IMG/VR virus record: IMGVR_UViG_3300005265_000679
Coordinates: 1 to 43,599 of that record
DNA from: a virus
Length of the DNA stretch: 43,599 nucleotides
Direction: 5' to 3' (one strand)
This document shows, piece after piece, positions 1 through 7,016 of this stretch. The notes under the pieces are model-generated. The model was not told the origin of the DNA, ran no database searches, and saw only the letters and a list, made by a program, of their open reading frames with translations. The position numbers and the translations under genes were made by a program. Positions within the stretch are counted from its first letter, which is position 1, and each line of letters opens with the position of its first letter.

Positions 1-222
1 AAATTAGGGGTTCCAGATGATAAAGAAATAATTAAAAAACATTGTAGACGTATGATTCATCCATCAAAATATAATTCTCCATGTATTTTGGAAAAATATT
101 TTTTTGATAATATATTATTATTAGGTTTAGAAAAAGATGAAGATATGAATTATTCTATTCTTGCTCCTATTGAATATAATAATGAAGATAAAGAACGAGT
201 GAAAAAAATACTTAGTGCTTAA
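1..222 (+). CDS. Unknown protein, C-terminal part only
   Basis: The frame is open from the first base and ends in TAA at 220-222, giving the last 73 residues of a protein whose start lies outside the window. The visible part is charged and Lys/Asp-rich (ending KKILSA), with a Cys-Arg-Arg stretch near its beginning and no membrane segment. I do not recognise a family. It reads in the same direction as the structural genes that follow and probably belongs with them; the next gene begins 38 bases downstream, after a candidate promoter motif. Confidence 0.6.
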   Translation, partial: KLGVPDDKEIIKKHCRRMIHPSKYNSPCILEKYFFDNILLLGLEKDEDMNYSILAPIEYNNEDKERVKKILSA

Positions 223-228
223 TTTTTT

Positions 229-241
229 TAGAACAAAATAA
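229..241 (+). promoter_or_regulatory. Candidate promoter/initiator motif TAGAACAAAATAA
   Basis: TAGAACAAAATAA lies 20 bases before the ATG at 261, in a short intergenic A/T tract. The same motif (TAGAACAWAATAA) occurs on the minus strand at 20173-20185 and 30081-30093, in each case in the gap before the first gene of an operon. Its recurrence in three leaders and my not noticing it elsewhere suggest a phage promoter or initiator element. That role is inferred. Confidence 0.4.
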
Positions 242-260
242 AAAAAAGGATAACTCTTTC

Positions 261-580
261 ATGAGTAAAAATATAAAGTCTAAATTAGAGTCGATTTTTG
301 CTATAGATACATACGAAACGTCTGATGAAAATAGACATAGTCCGGATGTTATGCATGCTCATAATACATTAACTGGAAAAAAGATATCTATTTTTAAAGA
401 TGAACCTATTGAAGAAGGAGAAGAAGATCCAATGTCAAGAATTGGCTTAGATCAAATGATATATATTTTGATGATATAACAGCGGATAAAATTGGCGCTG
501 TTGCTTATATCGATGATAAAGCCATTAGATTTGAAAATAATTGGAACCAAATACTTAAGATGGTTGACAATTTAAAATAG
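261..580 (+). pseudogene. Small unknown protein, apparently frameshifted
   Basis: The first frame runs from ATG 261 (AAGGATAA ribosome site 9 bases upstream) to TAA at 477-479, giving 72 residues ending DQMIYILMI. Immediately after, and overlapping it, the -1 frame is open to TAG at 578-580 and encodes a convincing protein end (FDDITADKIGAVAYIDDK, then more), with no usable start codon of its own. Joining the two at the T-run around 466-469 gives about 106 residues. One missing T in that TTTT run would explain it, so it is either a real mutation, a -1 frameshift or a sequencing error. I do not recognise the family. The acidic, soluble protein sits just before the tail tube gene. Confidence 0.55.
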
Positions 581-604
581 AGATTTAAACGGAGGGTTAA
601 AAGA

Positions 605-1300
605 ATGAAAAGTTCATTTTCAAACGTAAATAAAAATAGATTTAGTCGTAATTTTGGTGGAACACAAATTGGGGTTGCAGATCCATATGTAACTGGTTAT
701 CACCATATTTACTTCACTGGTTTGCCTGATTTATTGGCAAAATATACAGGTGAGAAAAAACCTGATATGGAAAGTTTACTTTCCGCAAGTTGTTTGTCAG
801 TTACACCTCCAGGTGGAACTTTAAATAAAATTGAGTTTACTGGGTTAGGCGGAACTAAATGGTCAGTACCTGGCAATATTGATTATGGAAATACTGTTTC
901 AGTTAAATTTTTAGAATTCAATACATTACCAATTACTAATATTTTTCATAATTGGATTAAAATGATAAGAGATTATCGGTCTGGTGTTACTGATATAATT
1001 GATGGTAATGATGGTGCTGGTTATAGCAAGAAAACATATGCTTGTTTATTATATTATTGGACCACAGCCCCCGATGGAAAGACAGTTGAATATTATGCTT
1101 GTTATGATGGTGTTTTCCCAACTAAAGATCCACAAGATTTATTTAGTTCAGATGTTGAAACTGTTGGTCGCCTTGATGTCGAAATTGAATTTAGTCTTGA
1201 TTATATTTGGCATGAAGATTGGGTTAAAACTAAATGTCAATCATTATCAGATAGATTGTCAGGGGATAAGGCGGGCATTCAAACAAGAAATTTGACATAG
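605..1300 (+). CDS. Tail tube protein (gp19-like)
   Basis: The 231-residue protein is rich in beta-strand-type segments and Gly/Tyr, with an N-terminus of the tube-protein kind (FSRNFGGTQIGVADPYVTGY). Its length and middle section (FLEFNTLPITNIFHNWIKMIRDYRSG) resemble gp19-like tube proteins of contractile phages, where the loop after the first sheet is followed by a 'WI..IRDYRSG' helix. It would stack as hexameric rings to form the inner tail tube. A good ribosome site (GGAGGG) lies 9 bases before the ATG. The downstream neighbours are structural paralogues. The call is by resemblance and context; no search was run. Confidence 0.6.
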   Translation: MKSSFSNVNKNRFSRNFGGTQIGVADPYVTGYHHIYFTGLPDLLAKYTGEKKPDMESLLSASCLSVTPPGGTLNKIEFTGLGGTKWSVPGNIDYGNTVSVKFLEFNTLPITNIFHNWIKMIRDYRSGVTDIIDGNDGAGYSKKTYACLLYYWTTAPDGKTVEYYACYDGVFPTKDPQDLFSSDVETVGRLDVEIEFSLDYIWHEDWVKTKCQSLSDRLSGDKAGIQTRNLT

Positions 1301-1312
1301 AAAATAAATGAA

Positions 1313-2326
1313 ATGGTTAAAAGAAAAAAAATACAAACATTACAATATTTACACTTTTTGAGGGAAATATTATTTAATATTTTTTCAGAAAATGTGAATG
1401 ATATTAACAAAATAAATGAATTAAAAAATAAATTTTTAAATGAGTATACTGATTATCAAATATTATTTTTGACTAAATTTGGTAAAATGCCAAAAGCTCA
1501 ATATAGTTCATTAGGTGAACATTTTTTAATAGAAAATTTAAAAATTTTTTTAATAAATAATTGTGACTTTTTAGATGAAAGTATTGGTAGTAATAATACT
1601 AATATTTTATTAGATTCATTAATTCCTTTAGGAAAATATAATCTCTCTTCTTCTGAAAAATTTCTTAATGAATTAAAAGAAAATAAATTATTATTAGAAC
1701 AAGTTGCTAATCAACAACAAGCCCAGCAACGTCCAGCATATGCTTGGAGAACAGATCCAAAAACTGGTGATAAAATATTAGTTGACCTCAAAACAGAAAA
1801 AATTGTTAAACGAGTGAATAAAAATACATCAACTCAAGAATTAGAAAAAATAATGAATAAGACTGTGAGATATGCAAGTGCTGCTATGTCAGCACAAATG
1901 TTGTATGGATTTGGTAAATCTATTATTAAAGGTGGAAGCAAGTTAGTTTCTTCAAGACCAATGGCTGCTATATATGATTATGCGAAAAAAGCTGGAACAT
2001 CAGCAGTTACAGCTGGGAGATTTTTAGCCTCAAAAGTTGGTGCCGCTAATCTTGGTTATGCAGCTTTAGCAGCCGCTTTATTTTATGGGGCAACAAAAAC
2101 ATATAAAAATTATATGACAAAAGAAGGAAGAGCGTGTAGAGATTATCATGGAGATCAAAAACAACAATGTATCAGAAATTATAGAGCTAATGCAATTAGA
2201 GCAGAAATATCTGATTTGAAATCTTCTATGAATATTTGTAATAAAACATCAAATCCTGTAAAGTGTAAAATGATAATACAAAATAAAATAAAACAATTAC
2301 AAAATAAACTTGTAGAAATACAATAA
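1313..2326 (+). CDS. Structural-type protein, paralogue 1 of 3 (four-Cys C-terminus)
   Basis: 337 residues; first of three consecutive paralogues (with 2351-3538 and 3569-4525). An N-terminal alpha-helical domain (FLREILFNIF... NEYTDYQILFLTKFGKMP...) is followed by a Gln-rich linker around residue 135, then an Ala/Gly-rich hydrophobic helix (about 245-260, AALAAALFYGATKTYK) and a C-terminal module with four conserved Cys (two flanking a Tyr-rich stretch, two nearer the end) and a Lys/Gln coiled tail. This copy is the most diverged. The hydrophobic helix plus Cys pairs suggests a membrane-active or virion-inserted protein, but I recognise no named family. The ribosome site is poor, so coupling to the tube gene upstream is likely. 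Confidence 0.6.
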   Translation: MVKRKKIQTLQYLHFLREILFNIFSENVNDINKINELKNKFLNEYTDYQILFLTKFGKMPKAQYSSLGEHFLIENLKIFLINNCDFLDESIGSNNTNILLDSLIPLGKYNLSSSEKFLNELKENKLLLEQVANQQQAQQRPAYAWRTDPKTGDKILVDLKTEKIVKRVNKNTSTQELEKIMNKTVRYASAAMSAQMLYGFGKSIIKGGSKLVSSRPMAAIYDYAKKAGTSAVTAGRFLASKVGAANLGYAALAAALFYGATKTYKNYMTKEGRACRDYHGDQKQQCIRNYRANAIRAEISDLKSSMNICNKTSNPVKCKMIIQNKIKQLQNKLVEIQ

Positions 2327-2350
2327 TAAAAAGTAAGGGAGATATGTATT

Positions 2351-3538
2351 ATGGACCAACAAAAAATAAATTCTATTTCATTTTTTTCTTGTTTGAGAGA
2401 GGCGATTGCCCTTTCTATTGATTCACAAGAAGGATTAAATGAAAGTGAAAAAGAAGGCTTGATTAGTCTGATTTTAAATGAAAGTACTGATTATGAGATT
2501 ATGCATTTTTCTGTTACTGGTAAATTTCCAGAAGAAAAATATAATTCTGTTGTAGAATCTGTTCTTGTTGATGAAATCAAAGGTATTCTTTTTGAAGGGT
2601 ATCATACTTTGTTAGAAACTATGACTGAAGATCAGATTGATAATTTAATTGAAGGATTAGTTCCTTTAAGCGAATATGGCTTGAGCTCATCTCAGATTAT
2701 TATTGAGCATACGATCAACACTGGATTATCTTCTTATTTAACTGAAGATAGATTTAATTGGAAGCAATCATTTGGAAGGAAAGCTTTTAAAGGAGCTTCA
2801 AGTGAAGAACTTCAGAAAGCTGGGGAAAGAGCTGTCGGTAGAATAAATCGTGGTGTTAACCGAGGTGTTGCTGCTACAGAAAAAGCAGTTAAAAGTGGAG
2901 TTGAAGGCGTTAAAAATTCTAATTGGCAAAAGACATTTGGAAAAGAAGCTTTTAAAGGAACAACTGCAAAAGAGGTTGAAGCTGCTGGTAATAGAGCTGT
3001 CGGTAGAATAAATCGTGGTGTTAACCAAGGTGTTGCTGCTACAGAAAAAGCAGTTAAAAGTGGAGTTGAAGGCGTTAAAAATTCTAATTGGCAAAAGACA
3101 GTTGGGAAAGAAGCTTTTGGAACTCCTCAACCAAAAACAAAAAATAGATCTGATATGGGAGATGTTGGTGATGAAATAGCTTCCAACCCTCCAGCCGCAG
3201 AAAAATCTAAATGGCAATCAGCTATTGATGCTGTTAGATCTTTTGCTAAAAGTAAAACAGGAAAGACAATTGGGGCAACAGTTATTGCTGCCGGCTTATT
3301 ATATGGTGCTTATAAAACATACAAACGTTTCTTTTCTAAAGCCGCTCGTGCTTGTAGTCAGTATAGTGGTGCAGAAAAGACTGCTTGTATGGAAAAATAT
3401 AAAGTAACTGCAACAAAAGCTCAAATAGCTGATTTAAGAAAAGCAATCGGTGCTTGTAAAAATTCTTCTAATCCACAGAAGTGTCGATCAACTATTCAGG
3501 CTAAAATTGCTAAACTGCAGTCTAAAATGACTGCTTAA
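2351..3538 (+). CDS. Structural-type protein, paralogue 2 of 3, with internal 55-aa repeat
   Basis: 395 residues, homologous along its length to the next gene and more distantly to the previous one. The N-terminal domain includes NESTDYEIMHFSVTGKFP and DEIKGILFEGYHTLLETM, identical in paralogue 3. The middle has two copies of a basic, amphipathic 55-residue unit (GRINRGVN.GVAATEKAVKS... NWQKT), nearly identical at DNA level with a 165-base period (about 2831 and 2996). The C-terminus has a hydrophobic Gly/Ala helix (GATVIAAGLLYGAYKTYKRF) followed by the four-Cys module (ACSQYSGAEKTACMEKYK). Function unknown. The repeats and recent duplication imply evolutionary plasticity, as seen in tail or capsid accessory proteins. 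Ribosome site GGGAG precedes the ATG. Confidence 0.65.
   Translation: MDQQKINSISFFSCLREAIALSIDSQEGLNESEKEGLISLILNESTDYEIMHFSVTGKFPEEKYNSVVESVLVDEIKGILFEGYHTLLETMTEDQIDNLIEGLVPLSEYGLSSSQIIIEHTINTGLSSYLTEDRFNWKQSFGRKAFKGASSEELQKAGERAVGRINRGVNRGVAATEKAVKSGVEGVKNSNWQKTFGKEAFKGTTAKEVEAAGNRAVGRINRGVNQGVAATEKAVKSGVEGVKNSNWQKTVGKEAFGTPQPKTKNRSDMGDVGDEIASNPPAAEKSKWQSAIDAVRSFAKSKTGKTIGATVIAAGLLYGAYKTYKRFFSKAARACSQYSGAEKTACMEKYKVTATKAQIADLRKAIGACKNSSNPQKCRSTIQAKIAKLQSKMTA
2829..3102 (+). repeat. Two tandem 165-bp direct repeat units inside a CDS
   Basis: The unit beginning AGAGCTGTCGGTAGAATAAA at 2829 recurs at 2994 with only single-base changes over more than 100 bases, encoding the duplicated 55-residue segment of the gene at 2351-3538. 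It is in frame, so copy-number change would alter protein length without breaking it. Confidence 0.85.
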
Positions 3539-3568
3539 TTTAAAAAAATTAAAATAGGAGAAAAAACA

Positions 3569-4525
3569 ATGAGTAAACAATTAGAATCAATTACTTTTTT
3601 TACATGTCTACGTGAAGCCATTGCTCTTTCAATTGAAGGTATGGAAGGGTTAAACGAGTATGAGGTAAAAGATCTACAAAATTTTGTCATCAACGAAAGT
3701 ACTGATTATGAGATTATGCATTTTTCTGTTACTGGTAAATTTCCAGGAGAAAAATATAATTCAGTAATGGAATCAGCATTAGTTGATGAAATCAAAGGTA
3801 TTCTTTTTGAAGGGTATCATACTTTGTTAGAAACTATGACTGAAGATCAGATTGATAATCTGGTTGAATCATTGGTTCCATTAAGTGAGTATGGTTTGAG
3901 TTCATCTCAATTAATAATGGAACATTTAACTCAGATTGGTTTGATGCCATCATTGTTAGCTGAGTCTGAAAGAAGTAGAGCTATCGAAAGAGCCAGAGCT
4001 AAAGATTGGGAACAAAGACAAAAAATCGCTGCTGATGCACTGCATACTGCTCGTGGTCAAGCAAGACTAGCTGCTGCCAAGAATAGAGTTGCCGGTGCTA
4101 AGGAAGAACTCAAAGCTCGTGAAGAAACAGTTAGTGATAAAAATGTTGGGGTTGCTGCTGGTGAAGGTGGCGGAATTAATTTACAGCAGAACAAATCTAA
4201 ATGGCAATCAGCTATTGATGCCCTTAGAACTTTTGCTCAGAGTAAAACTGGTAAAGCACTCGGCGCAACTGTTGTAGCTGCTGGTTTGTTATATGGTGGT
4301 TATAAAACATACAAACGTTTCTTTTCTAAAGCCGCTCGTGCTTGTAGTCAGTATAGTGGTGCAGAAAAGACTGCTTGTATGGAAAAATATAAAGTTACTG
4401 CCATTAAAGCACAGATTGCTGATCTGAAGAAAGCTATGGCTGCCTGTAAAAACTCATCTAACCCACAGAAATGTCAGGGTACCATTCAGGCTAAGATTGC
4501 TAAATTACAAGCTAAAGTATCTTAA
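3569..4525 (+). CDS. Structural-type protein, paralogue 3 of 3
   Basis: 318 residues. It shares long DNA-identical blocks with the preceding gene: the N-terminal region (around 3697-3753 and 3787-3860) and the C-terminal four-Cys module (around 4301-4392). Between these it has a different, highly charged Arg/Ala/Glu coiled-coil region (SRAIERARAKDWEQRQK...) instead of the 55-residue repeats. The hydrophobic helix (GATVVAAGLLYGGYKTYKRF) and terminal coiled tail are retained. Mosaic conservation (identical ends, replaced middle) points to recombination or gene conversion between the copies. Ribosome site AGGAG precedes the ATG by 8 bases. Function not recognised; the location argues for a virion component. 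Confidence 0.65.
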   Translation: MSKQLESITFFTCLREAIALSIEGMEGLNEYEVKDLQNFVINESTDYEIMHFSVTGKFPGEKYNSVMESALVDEIKGILFEGYHTLLETMTEDQIDNLVESLVPLSEYGLSSSQLIMEHLTQIGLMPSLLAESERSRAIERARAKDWEQRQKIAADALHTARGQARLAAAKNRVAGAKEELKAREETVSDKNVGVAAGEGGGINLQQNKSKWQSAIDALRTFAQSKTGKALGATVVAAGLLYGGYKTYKRFFSKAARACSQYSGAEKTACMEKYKVTAIKAQIADLKKAMAACKNSSNPQKCQGTIQAKIAKLQAKVS

Positions 4526-4537
4526 AGATATTATATA

Positions 4538-4577
4538 AAATAACTATGAAATTACTTTAGAAGTAATGGAGTTATTT
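4538..4577 (+). terminator. Hairpin, possible weak terminator
   Basis: An 8-bp outer stem (AAATAACT with AGTTATTT) and a 7-bp inner stem (ATTACTT with AAGTAAT) are separated by a small internal loop, with loop TAG, in the gap between the third paralogue and the membrane protein gene. Only a short T-run follows and the stem is AT-rich, so it could be a leaky terminator or an mRNA end-protecting hairpin. Confidence 0.45.
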
Positions 4578-4603
4578 TAACTTTAAATGAAAGGAGCATT
4601 ACC

Positions 4604-4981
4604 ATGAAAGGTATGACTCCTGTTAGAGGGTTTTTAGTTGATAATCAAGTACGAGGTGATATCGACTATAAAAACATACTTGAATCTATAACGCCGTTAA
4701 CTAAGATAGGAATCGTAATATTTATAATTGGAAAAATTATAGGTATTATGGCAGTTCCAGCTGTTTTTATTCCTACTTTACAAATGTTTGCTATTCCATT
4801 AATAATTTGTTGGAGTAGTTGCATAATTGTTACTATAGGTATCTGTACTTATGATCATTTCAAAAAAACTAATCAAGATTATAAGGGTAAAGATAAAATA
4901 GAACAAATTAAAAAATGGTTAAATGAAAATCCAGATCTAAAAGATCAAATTTTTGTAAGTGATAAAAAAATTAAGTTATAA
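4604..4981 (+). CDS. Small two-helix membrane protein
   Basis: 125 residues with two predicted membrane segments (IGIVIFIIGKIIGIMAVPAV and the IPLIICWSSCIIVTIGI stretch), followed by a hydrophilic Lys-rich tail ending KKIKL. No holin family signature that I can name, but size and topology would also fit a holin-like or membrane-anchoring protein. The ribosome site AAAGGAG is well placed. It sits alone between two hairpin-containing gaps, between the paralogue cluster and the baseplate block. Confidence 0.6.
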   Translation: MKGMTPVRGFLVDNQVRGDIDYKNILESITPLTKIGIVIFIIGKIIGIMAVPAVFIPTLQMFAIPLIICWSSCIIVTIGICTYDHFKKTNQDYKGKDKIEQIKKWLNENPDLKDQIFVSDKKIKL

Positions 4982-5066
4982 TGATTATTTAGAAATCCAA
5001 AATTCTGGATTTCATTGAATAAAAAACAAATATAGTTAACTGAAAAATCATTAAAGGAGATACACT

Positions 5067-5852
5067 ATGTTTACAGGATTCAAACAAAAATTCCCAGAGT
5101 ATGAAGTAGTTACCCCACAAACAAATCTATCTTTTACCCTCAGAACTTTAACAGTTCAAGAAGAAGAGCGCTTAAAAGGAAGTTTTGTCACTCCCCAAAA
5201 AATCATTGATCATTTGAATAAGTGTATTTATGATGCAATTGTTCAAAAACCAGAATCAATTCCAGATTATAAAACATTCTTAGAAAAAATTACAATAAAA
5301 GATAGAGATGCACTTCTTTATGGATTATATCATATTACTTATGAAGAAATTCGTAATTATGATGTTACTTGTAGCGCATGTGGAAAATCACAGCCAGTAA
5401 CTGTCAAAGCGAGTGATACATTTAGTATGGTTCCATATGAAGGTACAAATATTTTAGAAGAAGAAGTTTCAGTTAAATTACCTATTACTAATAATGTTAC
5501 TGCTATTATTAGACAAGCTACATTGGCTAACGAAGTTGATATTCTTCGTAATTTTTCAGGTAGTGCTGAATTCTCATCTGAGATTGTGTCTGAAACTTTA
5601 TTTATTAAGAGATTTGAAGAAGATGTAGAAGAACAAGTAGAACCAACTATTTATGATGATCGTAAAGATATCATTGAAGCATTTGGATCATTACCTGCTA
5701 AAGATAAAAGGAAACTTCTAAAAGAATATCAAGAAAACTTTGGTAAATATGGATGTTCATTAAAGATGAGAGTTTATTGCCCACATTGTGGAGAACAGGA
5801 GGTAGTCGACATAGATCTTGTCGATAACTTCTTTCGCTCATTATTCGAATGA
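5067..5852 (+). CDS. Baseplate assembly protein, gp26-like with zinc ribbon
   Basis: 261 residues. The N-terminal part (EYEVVTPQTNLSFTLRTLTV) and the arrangement of two CxxC pairs (C102/C105 and C238/C241) resemble the T4 gp26-type base plate proteins, where the pairs form a zinc ribbon. In T4 that protein is a chaperone needed to assemble the baseplate hub, or the hub/tape measure complex. The gene begins the baseplate block and has a clear AAAGGAG site. Its 3' end overlaps the next ORF by 35 bases in the +1 frame and ends with three adjacent stops in the same frame (TGA TGA TAA). See the findings for a possible frameshift. Confidence 0.6.
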   Translation: MFTGFKQKFPEYEVVTPQTNLSFTLRTLTVQEEERLKGSFVTPQKIIDHLNKCIYDAIVQKPESIPDYKTFLEKITIKDRDALLYGLYHITYEEIRNYDVTCSACGKSQPVTVKASDTFSMVPYEGTNILEEEVSVKLPITNNVTAIIRQATLANEVDILRNFSGSAEFSSEIVSETLFIKRFEEDVEEQVEPTIYDDRKDIIEAFGSLPAKDKRKLLKEYQENFGKYGCSLKMRVYCPHCGEQEVVDIDLVDNFFRSLFE

Positions 5853-6033
5853 TGATAATATAAATCAATATCTTAAAATATTAAAAGAAAATATATATAC
5901 TTGTATGGAATGGAGTAAACAATCTTACGAAGAGGTTGTTAATATGCCTGTTCAAAGATTAAATGACTATTTAAATTGGAAACATAATCTAGAAGAAGAA
6001 AAACGTAAATTAATGGAGGAGAGGACATCTTAA
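5818..6033 (+). CDS. Small gp51-position ORF overlapping the gp26-like gene
   Basis: 71 residues if started at TTG 5818. There is no ATG, and the frame is closed by TAG at 5812, so the only candidate starts are ATC 5815 or TTG 5818, both 12-15 bases from an AGGAGG at 5797-5802. The product is helical and charged (EEEKRKLMEERTS at the end). The position right after the gp26-like gene and size match where a gp51-type baseplate chaperone would lie. The alternative is a +1 frameshift extension of the upstream protein through TTC TTT CGC. The protein itself looks real (continuous helix, normal codon use) and its stop abuts the next ATG. Confidence 0.5.
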   Translation: MSITSFAHYSNDDNINQYLKILKENIYTCMEWSKQSYEEVVNMPVQRLNDYLNWKHNLEEEKRKLMEERTS

Positions 6034-6450
6034 ATGACAGATGCATTAAAGTTTTTTAAAGATAATGTAATGGGGTCGGATGGTAAAATTCAAGATGTTA
6101 TGCCTACTATTTCTTCGGATGGAGATTTTAAAAAAATTAAAGAACTAGATGTTATTATAAATTCTTGGAGAAATATTTTACTAACTCCACTTGGTAGTTA
6201 TGATCATGATCCTTCATATGGAAGTATTCTATATCAATTAGTATGGGAACCTGCAGATGAAGAAACAATGGAACGTATTGAAGCAGAAATAAATGATCGT
6301 TTAATGACTTTTGATGATAGAGCTAAAATTACTGGAGTTGATGTGACTTTCTTTTCCAATAGAAAAGGTTTTAATGTTAATATTCATGTAAAATATAAAG
6401 ATGAAAAGAGAGATTTAAGTATTAACTTAACAGATATGGATAGTGTATAA
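6034..6450 (+). CDS. Baseplate wedge protein, gp25-like
   Basis: 138 residues with the gp25/GpW-lysozyme-like fold pattern: INSWRNILLTPLGSYDHDPSYGS, then a long helix (EETMERIEAEINDRLMTFDDR), then strands (ITGVDVTFFSNRKGFNVNIHV). This family forms the conserved sheath-initiator of contractile tails and binds the gp6 and gp53 wedge proteins. Size is typical. GGAGAGG lies upstream and the gene starts immediately after the preceding stop. The next gene overlaps its stop (TAATG). Confidence 0.85.
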   Translation: MTDALKFFKDNVMGSDGKIQDVMPTISSDGDFKKIKELDVIINSWRNILLTPLGSYDHDPSYGSILYQLVWEPADEETMERIEAEINDRLMTFDDRAKITGVDVTFFSNRKGFNVNIHVKYKDEKRDLSINLTDMDSV

Positions 6451-7016
6451 TGAGATCTCAACTGTGGACAAGACTCTATGACTACATTGAAGAATATCAA
6501 TATTTAGTTTATGAGTATTACGCTAAAGATGCAATTGCATATTTAGTAACTTATTATCATTTAAATAAAGATGAAACAGTTTGGGATGACACAGATTTGT
6601 TTGGTGGATATTATGAAAAGATTGGAGATTTAACTGGAGTAAAGTGGGATAAAATTTTATTGCTACCAATCTTTTTTATTGAAGAAGTTAATACTCAGTT
6701 TGATGCATCAGTAGAAAATGGTCAAATAAAAATGAATGAAACCTCTATTGTCATTCCTTCCGAGTATGGTTTTACCCCATATCCAAATGATTTAGTAAAA
6801 TTTGATCAACGTTATTTACAACAAACTCCAAATAACTTTCCATTATTTTCTGTTACTGGTGTTGAAATAGGACCAAATACAGATAGACGATTTTGGAAGT
6901 TAAAAATTGAGACAGAGCAAAGTCGAACTATGACCGAAGTTGATCAACAAGTAATTGATATTTATACCTTTTTTGATTATGAAATCAAATCATTGCATAT
7001 ATGGAAGATTATTTAG
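6450..7016 (+). CDS. Probable baseplate wedge protein (gp53-position)
   Basis: 188 residues between the gp25-like and gp6-like genes, overlapping both (TAATG start, 16-base overlap at the end), so translation is coupled. The N-terminal helix is Tyr-rich (RLYDYIEEYQYLVYEYY) and the C-terminal half contains a strand-rich segment (YPNDLVKFDQRY... FSVTGVEIG... FWKLKIE). Position between gp25 and gp6 suggests the gp53-type wedge component, but I see no decisive motif, so the name is by context. Confidence 0.5.
   Translation: MRSQLWTRLYDYIEEYQYLVYEYYAKDAIAYLVTYYHLNKDETVWDDTDLFGGYYEKIGDLTGVKWDKILLLPIFFIEEVNTQFDASVENGQIKMNETSIVIPSEYGFTPYPNDLVKFDQRYLQQTPNNFPLFSVTGVEIGPNTDRRFWKLKIETEQSRTMTEVDQQVIDIYTFFDYEIKSLHIWKII

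Noticed and set aside
999-1295. 98-aa alternate frame within the tail tube gene
   Set aside because: Low-complexity, no ribosome site, and nested in a well-supported gene.
2798-3217. 139-aa minus-strand reading frame through the repeated region
   Set aside because: It is a shadow of the direct repeats in the plus-strand gene and Ser/Phe/Cys-biased; the plus gene has a ribosome site and paralogues.
4992-5013. GAAATCC/GGATTTC hairpin before the gp26-like gene as a terminator
   Set aside because: Seven-bp stem with an 8-base loop and no T-run; too weak to call.
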